Notes under the pieces: model-generated
What the model was told of the DNA's origin: nothing
The model's input: the letters and a program-made list of their open reading frames with translations, nothing else
Database searches by the model: none
Origin: Mucilaginibacter segetis
GTDB lineage: Bacteria; Bacteroidota; Bacteroidia; Sphingobacteriales; Sphingobacteriaceae
DNA: 64,000 nt
Assembly: GCF_016522075.1 (NCBI RefSeq)
Contig: NZ_JAEHFW010000004.1
Coordinates: 1 to 64,000 of the forward strand
Direction: 5' to 3'
Position numbers and translations under genes: made by a program
In this document: positions 32,507 through 43,166 of the stretch, piece by piece
Numbering within the stretch: position 1 is the first letter of the stretch
How the letters are laid out: each line of letters begins with the position of its first letter

Positions 32507-33262
32507 ATGACCGATGATGGTTTCGCCATAAAACTACCTCAGTTTGAGGGGCCGTTTGATTTGCTGCTTTTTTTTATTGAAAGGGATGAGCTTGATATAC
32601 ATGACATCCCGATAGCCCGGATTACCGACGATTTTTTGAATTACATCCATCAGATGACGGTTTTGAATATGGAGCTGGCCAGTGAATTTATTTTTGTTGC
32701 GGCTACCTTAATGCGTATTAAAGCCAAAATGCTGTTGCCCCGTTATAATGCCGATGACGAGGAAAATGAAAAGGATACGAGGGAGGGCCTCATCAGAAAG
32801 CTTATAGAATATAAGAAGTTTAAGGAAGTGTGCGATGACCTGCGCCCGTATGAGGATGAGCGCCTGAAACAGGAAAAGCGGGGCAATATTAAAACCGATC
32901 TGGAGCAGGTTGAAAAGGTCACAACACCCGGCGAGGAACTGTCTGACCTAAGCTTGTATAAATTAATGATGGTGTATAACCGCATGATGCGCCAATATAT
33001 TACACGTACCGAAGAGGTGCACCATACCATAGTACAATACCCCTATACCATTGAGAAGCAAAAGCAGGCCATAAGCGAGTTGCTTAAAATAAACAGGAAA
33101 CTCGATTTTAAGAACATTGCCCTTAACTCCGAGAATAAGGTGCATTTTGTATATAATTTTTTGGCTGTATTGGAGATGCTGCAACAGGATCTGGTCGATA
33201 TTCAAATAGGGTTGGGGTTTAATAATTTTTGGATATCGCCCAGAATGAATGCCGCAGACTAA
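32507..33262 (+). CDS. scpA: Segregation and condensation protein A
   Basis: This 251-residue kleisin matches ScpA: the N-terminal segment FEGPFDLLLFFIERDELDIHDIP, TLMRIKAKMLLP, and the C-terminal winged-helix with ENKVHFVYNFLAVLEMLQ. ScpA closes the SMC ring with ScpB in chromosome condensation. scpB is not adjacent here. glyA follows 88 bases downstream on the same strand. The start, with a -7 element four bases upstream, is convincing. Confidence 0.94.
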   Translation: MTDDGFAIKLPQFEGPFDLLLFFIERDELDIHDIPIARITDDFLNYIHQMTVLNMELASEFIFVAATLMRIKAKMLLPRYNADDEENEKDTREGLIRKLIEYKKFKEVCDDLRPYEDERLKQEKRGNIKTDLEQVEKVTTPGEELSDLSLYKLMMVYNRMMRQYITRTEEVHHTIVQYPYTIEKQKQAISELLKINRKLDFKNIALNSENKVHFVYNFLAVLEMLQQDLVDIQIGLGFNNFWISPRMNAAD

Positions 33263-33350
33263 AAAGAAAGAATAAGTATTAATAATAAAACGCTTTTAGC
33301 TTTAGGGTTTTACTTCTAATATCTAACTTAGGGCCGTTTTAAAAATAACC

Positions 33351-34637
33351 ATGAAGAGAGACAAACTGATTTTTAAGCTACTGGACGAAGAGCAGCAGCG
33401 CCAGGAAGAAGGCATTGAGCTTATCGCATCTGAAAATTTTGTGAGCAAACAGGTAATGGAAGCCGCAGGCTCTGTAGCAACCAATAAATATGCCGAAGGA
33501 TTGCCTGGCAAACGTTATTACGGTGGCTGCGAGGTGGTTGATGAAATTGAAACCATAGCTATTGAACGTGCCAAGCAGCTTTTTAATGCAGAGTGGGCTA
33601 ACGTACAGCCCCATAGCGGCGCGCAGGCAAATGCAGCGGTAATGCTGGCTTGTTTACAGCCGGGCGATAAAATATTAGGGTTCGATCTTTCACATGGCGG
33701 GCACTTAACACATGGTTCGCCTGTTAACTTTTCAGGGAAATTATATAAACCCTTTTTTTACGGTGTGGATAAAGAAACCGGTTTGGTTGATTATGATCAT
33801 CTGAAAAAGGTAGCGTTAAAAGAAAAACCAAAACTGATCATCTGTGGCGCATCAGCTTACTCGCGCGATTGGGATTATGAATTTATACGTAAGGTAGCCG
33901 ATGAAGTAGGTGCACTGGTATTGGCAGATATATCGCATCCGGCGGGGTTAATAGCGCGCGGCTTGTTAACCGATCCGCTGCCACACTGCCACATAGTTAC
34001 CACCACTACACACAAAACGCTTCGCGGGCCACGCGGGGGCCTTATTTTGTTAGGTAAGGATTTTGAGAACCCTTGGGGCTTAAAAACACCGAAAGGCGAA
34101 GTGAAAATGATGTCGGCCGTATTGGACATGGCAGTTTTCCCGGGTACGCAGGGCGGGCCGCTGGAGCATATCATTGCAGCTAAAGCAGTTGCCTTTGGCG
34201 AAGCGCTGAGCGATAGCTATATGAAATACATAGCGCAGGTTAAACTTAATGCAGCTGCTATGGCCAAGGCATTTACCGAAAGGGGATATAACATTATATC
34301 GGGTGGTACCGATAATCATTTAATGCTTATCGATCTGCGTAATAAGAATATCAGCGGAAAGGCGGCCGAAAACGCATTGGTAATTGCCGATATCACCGTA
34401 AATAAAAATATGGTGCCCTTTGATGATAAGTCGCCGTTTGTTACTTCGGGCATACGCGTAGGTACTGCCGCCATAACCACCCGCGGTTTGAAGGAAAAGA
34501 ATATGGAAGCGATTGTGGAACTGATAGATGCGGTTTTAAAAGATCCGGAAAATGAAACATCGCTGAAGAAAATACGTAAAAGGGTACATAAGTTTATGAA
34601 TGACTACCCGCTCTACCGCGATAAACATTTAAAATAG
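33351..34637 (+). CDS. glyA: Serine hydroxymethyltransferase
   Basis: This is 428 residues, full length. The N-terminal [17 protein letters not shown], the [18 protein letters not shown] loop and the pyridoxal-phosphate lysine in [14 protein letters not shown] (Lys222) are intact. It interconverts serine and glycine and supplies one-carbon units. The hybrid kinase gene begins three bases after the stop, which strongly suggests they share a transcript. Confidence 0.97.
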   Translation: MKRDKLIFKLLDEEQQRQEEGIELIASENFVSKQVMEAAGSVATNKYAEGLPGKRYYGGCEVVDEIETIAIERAKQLFNAEWANVQPHSGAQANAAVMLACLQPGDKILGFDLSHGGHLTHGSPVNFSGKLYKPFFYGVDKETGLVDYDHLKKVALKEKPKLIICGASAYSRDWDYEFIRKVADEVGALVLADISHPAGLIARGLLTDPLPHCHIVTTTTHKTLRGPRGGLILLGKDFENPWGLKTPKGEVKMMSAVLDMAVFPGTQGGPLEHIIAAKAVAFGEALSDSYMKYIAQVKLNAAAMAKAFTERGYNIISGGTDNHLMLIDLRNKNISGKAAENALVIADITVNKNMVPFDDKSPFVTSGIRVGTAAITTRGLKEKNMEAIVELIDAVLKDPENETSLKKIRKRVHKFMNDYPLYRDKHLK

Positions 34638-34640
34638 CGA

Positions 34641-37600
34641 ATGACAAGTGAGCAACAGCATCTTTTTGACTATGAAAACCGGCGCTTAAATGCGCTTAAT
34701 TCATACGAAGTACTGGATACTTTGCCCGAAAAAGAATATGATGCCATTACCCGGCTGGCATCATATATATGCCATGCGCCCATCGCTTTGATCACTTTGA
34801 TCGACAGCGAAAAGCAATGGATTAAATCAAAGGTGGGGGTTGATATTGAAGAAACTTCCCGGACGAACGCGTTTTGTAATTACACGATAGAAAGTGACGA
34901 AATTTTTGAAGTAGCGGATGCGTTAAAGGATGAAAAAGTAAAAGATAACCCATTTGTTGATTCTGCGGGAATACGGTTTTATGCGGGGGCGCCGTTAATT
35001 GATCCGGATGGATATCGTCTGGGGTCGTTATGTGTCATTGATCACATCCCGCGTAAACTTAGTCCTGAACAGCGCGATGCCCTGCGCACCCTTGCTGACG
35101 AGGTGATGTCGCACCTTACCCTTCGCAAACAAAAAAAAGAACTTGAGCAAAGTGTATTGGTGCATAAAGAGTTCTATAATCTGTTCAATAGTTCATCCGA
35201 GATACATCTTATAGCTGATAGTGATTCTAACATCCAACTGATAAACGAGGCTGCTAATACAATTTTAGGCTATAAACCTGCTGATGTGACAGGGAAATCA
35301 TTATGGGAGTTTGTAGCCGGTAAAGATCGTGAGCAATTTGTTTCGCTTATTGAAAAAGGCCTGGAATCGGAAAAACCGTTTGAACTGGAAACCCAGATAC
35401 CTGCACATAACGGTGAAATTAAATGGATAAGCTGGACGGCGAACTACAGCGCCAGTAAATGGTATGCCAGTGGCAGGGACATTACCTATCAAAAAATGCT
35501 GCTTACCGAAACGGAGCAACTCTCGCTGGTGGCAAGTAAAATAAATAACGGAGTAGTAATTAGTGATACTGATGATAAGATAATCTGGGCTAACAGCGCT
35601 TTTGAAAAAATAACCGGTTATAAAACTACCGAGGTAAAAGGAGAATATATTGGTAAGGTGCTGAAAGGGAAGCCAAAGGATAACGCAGCTGAACAGGAAC
35701 TGATAAAAGCGATAAAAAACAAGGTATCCTATGAGGTGGAATTGTTGATTGATAATAAAAGTGGTGAACAATCCTGGGTATCAGTTACCAATACTATCAT
35801 ATACTCTGCCGATGGCACTGTTGACAAATATGTAAGGATAATTATCGACATCACATCGCGCAAGAAGGCGGAGCAGGATGTAGAAATACTTTCGTTTGCC
35901 GCACGCAAGTCGCCCAGCGGAATAATGACACGCGATAAAGATGGGAGGATTATATGGATGAACGAGGCTATGGAGCGCATTATTGGTTATTCACTTGAAG
36001 AGTTGAAAGGCCAAACCGTAGGTAAAAGATTGATAGGTGAAGAAACGGATCTTAAGGTATTTGAAAAAGCTGTTGAAGCTGTAAAGCAAAACCAACCCTA
36101 TGAAATAGAGCTGAAAATATATAAGAAAGACGGATCTACGGCGTGGGTGTTCATATCAAACAGTCCGCTGTTTAACGAAACCGGAACTGTAGAACGCCAG
36201 ATAGGCGTAATGGTTGATATTACCGAGCGTAAAAAATCGGAAGAAGAGTTGACCATGCTATCATTGGTGGCCAGCAGAACTACCAGCGGAGTTGTAATTA
36301 ATAACAGTAAAGGGAAGGTGGAATGGGTTAACCCATCATTTGAACAAATTACCGGCTACAGCCTTACCGATGTAAAGGATCAGCACCTGGGAGATGTGCT
36401 TAAGGGAGAACTTACTGATGTATCCCTTATTGAAAAAGCACGTGAATTATCCGCACAAAAGCAATCCTTTGAGGTGGATCTGCTGATCTACCGCAAGGAT
36501 GGCCAGCAACTGTGGCTTTCTGTTATCAACTCGGTAATTATGGATGCCGAGGGTAAAGTAGACAAATATATAGAGGTAATTATAGACATCACCTCAAAAA
36601 AGAAAGCAGAACTTGAACTGGTAGCTGCAAAAGAAGAAGCTTTGCAATTAAGCCGTGCAAAAGACATGTTTATTTCAGTGATGAGCCATGAGATACGCAC
36701 ACCGCTTAACGCGGTTATAGGTATGTCGCATTTATTGCTGGAAGATAACCCTCTTGAGTCGCAAAAAGAGAATTTAAGCATCCTTAAGTTTTCTGCAGAG
36801 AATTTGATGACCTTAATAAATGACGTACTTGACTTCACAAAAATAGAAACCGGTAATATAGAACTGGAGAAGGCGAAGGTTGATATACGTGAAATGATTA
36901 AAGGCATTATTGCATCAATGCAATATAAAGCAAAAGAAAAAGATATTTATTTAAAAAGCCAAATTGATGATGCGGTTCCGGCCGTTGTGATAGGCGATAG
37001 AGCAAGGCTTGTGCAAATATTATTGAATCTTATCAGTAATTCTGTTAAATTTACGGGCAAAGGAGGCGTAAGCATCGATCTGAAGGTTATTGAACAAAAT
37101 AACAATACGGTAAGAATACGCTTTGCGGTAACAGATACCGGTATAGGTATTGCGAAAAATAAATTAAATACCATATTCGAATCTTTTAAGCAGGCCGAAG
37201 CCGATACTACACGAAATTATGGTGGTACGGGTTTAGGTTTAGCTATCAGTAAGCGGTTAATAGAATTACATGATTCACGTATTAACGTTGATAGTGAGTT
37301 AGGAGAGGGGTCAACCTTTTGGTTTACTATAACATTTAATAAATTAGATAACCACACAAGTACTAACGATAATAAAGTGGAAGCAGGATTAAATATTAAC
37401 GTATTGGTAGTTGATGACAATCAGATTAACAGATTGCTTATCAACAAAGTATTGAAGAAGTGGGGAGCCAGTGCTGACTTTGCCGAAAATGGCGTGGAGG
37501 CGATAGAGAAATTGGAACTTAACAAAAATTATGATGTTGTGCTTATGGATATTCATATGCCGCTAATGGGTGGTTTAGAAGCTACGGGTGTGATAAGGGC

Positions 37601-37766
37601 AAAAAGTGATTCTTACTTCCAAAAGCTTCCTATTATAGCTTTGACGGCATCAATGCTTAGTAATCAAATGGGCCAGATAGAGGGTGCTGGTATGAACGAT
37701 TATATTTTAAAACCGTTTGATCCTACTACGCTTTACGATAAGCTGAGCCGCTACCAAAAACAATAA
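34641..37766 (+). CDS. Cytosolic hybrid histidine kinase (GAF, four PAS, kinase, receiver)
   Basis: This 1041-residue protein has no membrane helix. A GAF domain covers 1-160; four PAS domains lie at about 180-286, 292-411, 416-533 and 538-656. PAS2, PAS3 and PAS4 resemble each other closely (each ends IDITSRKKAE or DITERKKSE), so they arose by duplication. The kinase H-box SHEIRTPLN has His683, followed by N- and G-boxes, and the receiver domain (about 918-1041) has its phosphoacceptor in VLMDIHMP (Asp970). It is probably a cytosolic sensor of redox or small molecules with phosphorelay output. Translated immediately after glyA. Confidence 0.93.
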   Translation: MTSEQQHLFDYENRRLNALNSYEVLDTLPEKEYDAITRLASYICHAPIALITLIDSEKQWIKSKVGVDIEETSRTNAFCNYTIESDEIFEVADALKDEKVKDNPFVDSAGIRFYAGAPLIDPDGYRLGSLCVIDHIPRKLSPEQRDALRTLADEVMSHLTLRKQKKELEQSVLVHKEFYNLFNSSSEIHLIADSDSNIQLINEAANTILGYKPADVTGKSLWEFVAGKDREQFVSLIEKGLESEKPFELETQIPAHNGEIKWISWTANYSASKWYASGRDITYQKMLLTETEQLSLVASKINNGVVISDTDDKIIWANSAFEKITGYKTTEVKGEYIGKVLKGKPKDNAAEQELIKAIKNKVSYEVELLIDNKSGEQSWVSVTNTIIYSADGTVDKYVRIIIDITSRKKAEQDVEILSFAARKSPSGIMTRDKDGRIIWMNEAMERIIGYSLEELKGQTVGKRLIGEETDLKVFEKAVEAVKQNQPYEIELKIYKKDGSTAWVFISNSPLFNETGTVERQIGVMVDITERKKSEEELTMLSLVASRTTSGVVINNSKGKVEWVNPSFEQITGYSLTDVKDQHLGDVLKGELTDVSLIEKARELSAQKQSFEVDLLIYRKDGQQLWLSVINSVIMDAEGKVDKYIEVIIDITSKKKAELELVAAKEEALQLSRAKDMFISVMSHEIRTPLNAVIGMSHLLLEDNPLESQKENLSILKFSAENLMTLINDVLDFTKIETGNIELEKAKVDIREMIKGIIASMQYKAKEKDIYLKSQIDDAVPAVVIGDRARLVQILLNLISNSVKFTGKGGVSIDLKVIEQNNNTVRIRFAVTDTGIGIAKNKLNTIFESFKQAEADTTRNYGGTGLGLAISKRLIELHDSRINVDSELGEGSTFWFTITFNKLDNHTSTNDNKVEAGLNINVLVVDDNQINRLLINKVLKKWGASADFAENGVEAIEKLELNKNYDVVLMDIHMPLMGGLEATGVIRAKSDSYFQKLPIIALTASMLSNQMGQIEGAGMNDYILKPFDPTTLYDKLSRYQKQ

Positions 37767-38465
37767 TTACTCCGCATAAGCAATAGTTGCTATACTTAGT
37801 TTTAGTCCGGGTATTTTAAGCAGCTCAAGTCCGCAGGCTTCCAGTGTCGATCCGGTGGTTATTATATCATCAACCAGTAAAATGTGTTTGTTCATCAATC
37901 TTTCGGGATCAAGCACAGTGAAAACCTCCTGCATATTCTCGAACCTTGCAAAGCGCGATTTGTGAGTTTGTGTATGGGTAGCTACTATACGTACCAGGTT
38001 ATTTGTTTCTACCCGGGCATTTAATTTCGGTGCCAGGCCTTTTGCAAAACACTCACTCTGATTATATCCGCGTTGTTTTAATCTTTTTTTATGGAGAGGA
38101 ACCGGTATAATAACGTCCACAGAGGTGAATGTTTTATTGAGCATAAGCTGCCCGGCTGCAATACCCCCCAGTAAAGTACCTATCTTATACATGCCGTCGT
38201 ATTTAAAATGGTGCATCATTTTTTGCACACTGCCACCTTTATTAAAATAGAACAAAGCGTATGCTGCCTCAATGGGTAATTTGCCCCAAAACTGCCGTGC
38301 AACAATGTTATCGGATTGCAAATGAAAGTTGGTTTTTGGTAAATTGTACAGGCAATCGGTACAAAGGATGGTCTCGTTGGCCATTAAGCCATTGTGGCAC
38401 GCGGCACATATTTGAGGAAATATGAGAGAAGCAAAGTCCGCTAAGTAAACACCCAAGGCTTTCAT
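37767..38465 (-). CDS. comF: ComF-family phosphoribosyltransferase
   Basis: This 232-residue protein has an N-terminal zinc-finger-like CxxC pair (CAACHNG and CTDC) and a phosphoribosyltransferase domain. The PRPP-binding motif is ILLVDDIITTGSTLEACG near the C-terminus. ComF is linked to uptake of transforming DNA, but the biochemical role is unsettled. Its stop codon begins one base after the hybrid kinase stop, so the two genes abut tail to tail. Confidence 0.9.
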   Translation of the reverse strand: MKALGVYLADFASLIFPQICAACHNGLMANETILCTDCLYNLPKTNFHLQSDNIVARQFWGKLPIEAAYALFYFNKGGSVQKMMHHFKYDGMYKIGTLLGGIAAGQLMLNKTFTSVDVIIPVPLHKKRLKQRGYNQSECFAKGLAPKLNARVETNNLVRIVATHTQTHKSRFARFENMQEVFTVLDPERLMNKHILLVDDIITTGSTLEACGLELLKIPGLKLSIATIAYAE

Positions 38466-38492
38466 GGTGTTAATTTAAGCAGATATTTATAT

Positions 38493-39554
38493 TCAGGAAA
38501 CCTTTTCTTTCTCTTTAATTGCCAGCTGGCCACAGGCCGCATCAATATCTTTACCCCGACTGCGGCGTAAATTAGTATTAACACCTTGTTTACGCAGATA
38601 ATCGGCAAAAACCTCAATCTTATCTTCACCGGCATTTAAGTAACTCGCAAAGGCAATGGGGTTATATTCAATAATATTTACCTTACAGGGGAGGTGCTTA
38701 CAAAAGCTGGCTAATTCCATCGCATCCTGCAGGGTATCGTTTACGCCATCAAAAACAATATATTCATACGTTACAGGGTTTTTGGTTTTAGCGTAGTAAT
38801 ATTTTAATGCCTCGGCAAGGGCCTTTAATGAATTTTGCTCATTTATGGGCATAATAGTGTTTCGCTTTTCATCATTGGCAGCATGTAACGAAAGTGCCAG
38901 ATTAAACTTAACCCCATCATCGCCAAGCTTACGAATCATTTTTGCTATGCCCGCTGTAGATACTGTAATACGTTTTGCAGCCATATTTAAACCATCCGGA
39001 GAAGTTATTTTTTCGATAGATTTAATAACATTGGCATAGTTTAACAGCGGTTCACCCATCCCCATATATACAATATTTGATAACGGAATGCCATAGTTTT
39101 CGCGCGCTTGCTTATCTATTAATACTACCTGATCATAAATCTCATCGGGATTAAGGTTGCGTTTTCGCTCCATATAGCCGGTAGCACAGAACTTACAGGT
39201 AAGGCTGCAACCCACTTGTGATGATACACAAGCCGTCATGCGGCCGGGCGTCGGAATTAAAACGCCCTCAATTAAGTGAGTATCGTATAATATAAAAGAA
39301 TTTTTTATAGTTTTATCAGCACTAATCTGTGAAGAATTAATTTTAACATTATTGATGGTAAAATTTTCGTTGAGTTTAGTACGAAGTTCTTTTGAAATAT
39401 TGCTCATGTCATCAAAAGATAAGCATGATTTTTTCCAAAGCCACTCATAAACCTGTTTAGCACGGAAGCTCTTTTCATTCATTTGAATAAAGTGCTGCTG
39501 TAAAGCTTCCAGACTCAGGCTGCGGATATCAATTTTACCTTTTTTGTTGTTCAC
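38493..39554 (-). CDS. rlmN: 23S rRNA/tRNA adenine-C2 methyltransferase
   Basis: This 353-residue radical SAM enzyme has the cluster motif CSLTCKFC (Cys116, Cys120, Cys123) after VSSQVG. The two cysteines used for methyl transfer are in TACVSSQ (Cys109) and AACGQLA (Cys341). The GMGEPLLNY motif is present. It methylates C2 of A2503 in 23S rRNA and A37 of some tRNAs. comF lies 27 bases downstream, so the two probably share a transcript. Confidence 0.96.
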   Translation of the reverse strand: MNNKKGKIDIRSLSLEALQQHFIQMNEKSFRAKQVYEWLWKKSCLSFDDMSNISKELRTKLNENFTINNVKINSSQISADKTIKNSFILYDTHLIEGVLIPTPGRMTACVSSQVGCSLTCKFCATGYMERKRNLNPDEIYDQVVLIDKQARENYGIPLSNIVYMGMGEPLLNYANVIKSIEKITSPDGLNMAAKRITVSTAGIAKMIRKLGDDGVKFNLALSLHAANDEKRNTIMPINEQNSLKALAEALKYYYAKTKNPVTYEYIVFDGVNDTLQDAMELASFCKHLPCKVNIIEYNPIAFASYLNAGEDKIEVFADYLRKQGVNTNLRRSRGKDIDAACGQLAIKEKEKVS

Positions 39555-39706
39555 ATTACAAAAGTACTTAAATTTAAAAAATTCGTTCTTTTTTTAAAGT
39601 CATTCTTTTATAACATTAAAAACAATAACTAAAAGTTAATTGTTAGCTAATTCATAATAGAGAATGGGTTTGAAAAATTTCAGTGGAAGATGCTAAGATA
39701 TATTTA

Positions 39707-40876
39707 ATGAAAAGTTTTAAAGCCGATTACGTTTATCCTGTTTATGCCGATCCGATAAAAGATGGAATTGTAACCATTGATGACCATGGTAAAATAATTT
39801 CAATAACAAATAGCCTCACGGATAAACCAGATCATGAATTAGAACATCATAGCGGAGTTATCTGTCCGGGTTTTATAAATACGCATTGTCACGTAGAGTT
39901 CTCTCATCTTAAAGATAAAATTGCACAGGGCGGCGGACTGATCACTTTCATAAAAGATATACAGAAATTAAGGAATGCTGATAAAAGCGAGATATTGGCT
40001 GCAGCAGAAAAGGCTGATAATGAAATGTATGAAAATGGCATAGTAGCCGTTGGCGATACCTCAAACAGTAATATAAGTGTATCAGTTAAAGCGAAAAGTA
40101 AGCTTTATTACCACACTTTTGTAGAGATATTTGGCTTTTCTCCCGAAAATGCTGAAAAGTTATTTAATGACGCACTTGCGCTTGCAGATGAGTTTAAACC
40201 GCAATCAAGTTCGGTTACTGCTCATGCTCCGTATTCCGTATCAAAAGAATTGTTCAGGTTAATAAAGCGATATAGTGATAACGGTAAAAACCTGCTAAGT
40301 ATTCATAACCAGGAATGTGATGATGAGAATAAATTTTATAGATATAAACTTGGCGGATTTATAGAACTGTATGACCATTTAGGGATAAATATTGATCATT
40401 TTCGCCCGCAGGCGCGCAATTCCCTGCAATCAATAATTCCACTTTTAACCAACCGGCAAAAAATTTTGCTGGTGCATAATACCTGTACCAATTTAAAAGA
40501 TATCTACTTTATTAAACGATTTGACCGGAAAATAAACTGGTGTTTTTGCCCCAATGCCAATATGTACATAGAAAAAAGGTTGCCTAAGGTAGATCTGTTT
40601 GTAAATCAGGGATTAAATATCACTTTAGGAACTGATAGCCTGGCATCGAACAGTAAATTGTGCATTTTAAGTGAAATGCGCACCCTGCAACATAAATTCC
40701 CTTCGCTGAGTTTAGGCACCCTGTTAAAATGGGGAACCATTAATGGAGCGGAATTTTTGGGGATCGACGAAACCATGGGCACACTCGAAACAGGGAAAAC
40801 TCCGGGACTTAATCTTATTACAGGCTTAGATGGGTTAAAAATCACTCCTGAAACTAAAGTAAAAAAATTGGTTTAA
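39707..40876 (+). CDS. Amidohydrolase family protein (ATZ/TRZ type)
   Basis: From ATG at 39707 this gives 389 residues; a GTG 24 bases earlier is possible but gives an odd N-terminus. The metal motifs are HCH in FINTHCHVEFSHL, a histidine in VTAHAPYSVS, another in SIHNQECDDE, and Asp in LGTDSLASN. Such enzymes deaminate or dechlorinate cyclic amines, for example guanine or aminodeoxyfutalosine. Neighbours give no clue to the substrate, so only the family is assigned. It is followed by acylphosphatase. Confidence 0.85.
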   Translation: MKSFKADYVYPVYADPIKDGIVTIDDHGKIISITNSLTDKPDHELEHHSGVICPGFINTHCHVEFSHLKDKIAQGGGLITFIKDIQKLRNADKSEILAAAEKADNEMYENGIVAVGDTSNSNISVSVKAKSKLYYHTFVEIFGFSPENAEKLFNDALALADEFKPQSSSVTAHAPYSVSKELFRLIKRYSDNGKNLLSIHNQECDDENKFYRYKLGGFIELYDHLGINIDHFRPQARNSLQSIIPLLTNRQKILLVHNTCTNLKDIYFIKRFDRKINWCFCPNANMYIEKRLPKVDLFVNQGLNITLGTDSLASNSKLCILSEMRTLQHKFPSLSLGTLLKWGTINGAEFLGIDETMGTLETGKTPGLNLITGLDGLKITPETKVKKLV

Positions 40877-40941
40877 TTAAATTTGATTGCGTTGATTTGA
40901 AGTAATGTAATAATACTTCAGAAAAAACAAGTTCAGATTAA

Positions 40942-41229
40942 ATGATCAAACATTTAGATATTACCGTTAACGGCAAAGTGCAAGGCGTTTTTTACCGTAA
41001 ATCAACCAAGGCGGTGGCCGACCAGTTAGGTGTGCGAGGCTTTGTGATGAACAAACCCAACGGCGACGTGTATATTGAGGCTGAGGCCGATACCGCTACA
41101 TTGGATATGTTTTTAGACTGGTGCAATGAGGGGCCTGAGAATGCTGTGGTAGGTGCTGTTGAAACGCATGAGGGCGAATTAAAAAACTATCGTAATTTTG
41201 AGGTGGTTAAGAAAAGCATTTTCAAGTAA
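40942..41229 (+). CDS. acyP: Acylphosphatase
   Basis: This 95-residue protein has the acylphosphatase signature GKVQGVFYRKST with catalytic Arg19, and Asn37 in RGFVMNKPNG. It hydrolyses acyl phosphates such as carbamoyl or 1,3-bisphosphoglycerate. It lies 14 bases before the flippase gene and so starts the co-directional block. Confidence 0.95.
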   Translation: MIKHLDITVNGKVQGVFYRKSTKAVADQLGVRGFVMNKPNGDVYIEAEADTATLDMFLDWCNEGPENAVVGAVETHEGELKNYRNFEVVKKSIFK

Positions 41230-41243
41230 GTAATTTATAGCCA

Positions 41244-42728
41244 TTGTCAACCGCAAAAAAATTCGCAGGTCAAACTGCCATGTATGGATTAGGTACCGTT
41301 ATTCCGCGTTTACTCAGTTCATTGCTTACACCGCTTTATACAAGTGCCTACAACCCCAAAATATATAGTATTTTTAGTACCATGTTCAGTTATGCCGCTG
41401 TATTGCAGGTATTACTGGCATTTGGCATGGAAACCACTTTTTTCAGGTATCTGAATAAGATAAGTGAAAAAAAGCAGGAGGTTTACAATAATAGTTTTTG
41501 GGCAGTATTTATGATAACGGTGCTGTTTTTATTATTAACTATTCCCTTTACCCATACCATAGCAAGTTTCATAAAAATAGGTGATACTACTTCGCAAAAA
41601 GAATTTGAACTATACATCTATTACTTTATAGCCATATTAGTTTTAGATGCCTGGTGCGCTATACCCTTTGCCAAACTACGTGCGGATGGGCGGCCCATAA
41701 AATACAGTATTATTAAAACCATTAATATTGTAGTTACTGTATCGTTGAATCTAATTTTAATATTACTTATACCTTATATTATTAAAAATAATTTTACAGG
41801 TGCCGCATGGTTTAAAACATGGTATATTGATAGTTGGGTTGGATACGCGTTTATTGCCAATATTGCCGCCAGTTTTATTACGCTGCTCCTGCTATCATCA
41901 GAGCTGTTAAAAATTCAGATGCGGTTTGATGCAGCTATATTTAAAAGCATGCTTAAATATAGCTGGCCGGTAATGATAGCTGGCCTATCCTATGTGGTGA
42001 ATGAGAATTTTGATAAGATATTATTAGGTAAGTTACTGCCCGCTAATATCAGCGAGCGCGAATTGGGTATTTATGCGGGTTGTGCACGTATATCAGTGTT
42101 TCTCAGCTTATTTAACCAGGCTTTTAGGATGGGGGCCGAACCTTTCTTTTTTAGTCATGCCAAAAACAAAAATTCCGGGCATACTTATGCCCGTATCATG
42201 GATTATTTTGTTATCACCATGTGTTTAATGTTTGTAGGGGTGGTGGCAAATATTAATATATTTAAATATTACGTGCATGATAAAGCCTACTGGGTAGGGT
42301 TGCCGGTAGTTCCGCCATTGTTATTGGGGTATGTAAGTTTAGGGGTATATACTAATTTGTCCATCTGGTACAAACTATCCGATCAAACAAAATATGGGTT
42401 GTATATTTCCGGAATTGGTGCAATACTCACCATAGTGCTAAATGTTATTTTTATACGTAAATACAGCTACATGGCATCGGCATGGATATCGTTGATCGCT
42501 TATGCCAGCATGATGGTCATGTCGTACATATGGGGGCAAAAAAATTACCCGATACCTTATAACCTGAAAAAGAATTTAGCGTATATTGTTATTTCGGTAG
42601 TACTTGTTTACTTGTCATTCAGTGTATTTAAACGCAACATATTTATCGGCAATGCCTTTTTGATCTTATTTGGACTTGGGGCATTGTATAATGAAAGAAA
42701 AGAACTAAAAGCTATATTTAGCAGATGA
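41244..42728 (+). CDS. Polysaccharide flippase (Wzx-like, MATE/oligosaccharide exporter family)
   Basis: This 494-residue protein has about 14 hydrophobic helices and begins [27 protein letters not shown], as in Wzx and related flippases. The start chosen is TTG at 41244; an internal ATG at 41280 would remove the conserved N-terminal segment. It should flip lipid-linked glycans across the inner membrane. dut follows with a four-base overlap. Confidence 0.87.
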   Translation: MSTAKKFAGQTAMYGLGTVIPRLLSSLLTPLYTSAYNPKIYSIFSTMFSYAAVLQVLLAFGMETTFFRYLNKISEKKQEVYNNSFWAVFMITVLFLLLTIPFTHTIASFIKIGDTTSQKEFELYIYYFIAILVLDAWCAIPFAKLRADGRPIKYSIIKTINIVVTVSLNLILILLIPYIIKNNFTGAAWFKTWYIDSWVGYAFIANIAASFITLLLLSSELLKIQMRFDAAIFKSMLKYSWPVMIAGLSYVVNENFDKILLGKLLPANISERELGIYAGCARISVFLSLFNQAFRMGAEPFFFSHAKNKNSGHTYARIMDYFVITMCLMFVGVVANINIFKYYVHDKAYWVGLPVVPPLLLGYVSLGVYTNLSIWYKLSDQTKYGLYISGIGAILTIVLNVIFIRKYSYMASAWISLIAYASMMVMSYIWGQKNYPIPYNLKKNLAYIVISVVLVYLSFSVFKRNIFIGNAFLILFGLGALYNERKELKAIFSR

Positions 42729-43159
42729 ACATTAAAGTAATAAATAAATCAAAAAACGCCTTACCCGCGTATGAGACGTTACATTCAGCGGGAATGGATC
42801 TCCGCGCAGACCTGGAAGAGCCTGTGTTGTTAAAGCCCCTGGAACGCAAACTGATACCTACCGGTTTATATATTGAATTACCTGAAGGATATGAGGCACA
42901 GATAAGACCCCGAAGCGGTTTGGCTTTTAAACACGGTATAGGTATTGTAAATTCACCTGGCACAATTGATGCAGACTATCGTGGTGAAATTAAGGTGCTG
43001 CTTGTAAACCTTTCAAATGTGGATTTTGAAATAAACACCGGGGACAGGGTAGCTCAAATGATAGTGGCAAAACACGAAAAGGTGATTTGGCAGGAAGTAG
43101 AAAATTTAAATGAAACTGTACGTGGTGCCGGTGGCTATGGCCATACGGGCGTTGGTTAA
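42725..43159 (+). CDS. dut: dUTP diphosphatase
   Basis: This 144-residue protein has all five dUTPase motifs: [40 protein letters not shown] and GAGGYGHTG. It hydrolyses dUTP to dUMP, keeping uracil out of DNA. Its ATG overlaps the flippase stop (ATGA), indicating coupled translation. The TPR gene follows eight bases later. Confidence 0.96.
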   Translation: MNIKVINKSKNALPAYETLHSAGMDLRADLEEPVLLKPLERKLIPTGLYIELPEGYEAQIRPRSGLAFKHGIGIVNSPGTIDADYRGEIKVLLVNLSNVDFEINTGDRVAQMIVAKHEKVIWQEVENLNETVRGAGGYGHTGVG

Positions 43160-43166
43160 AATATAA

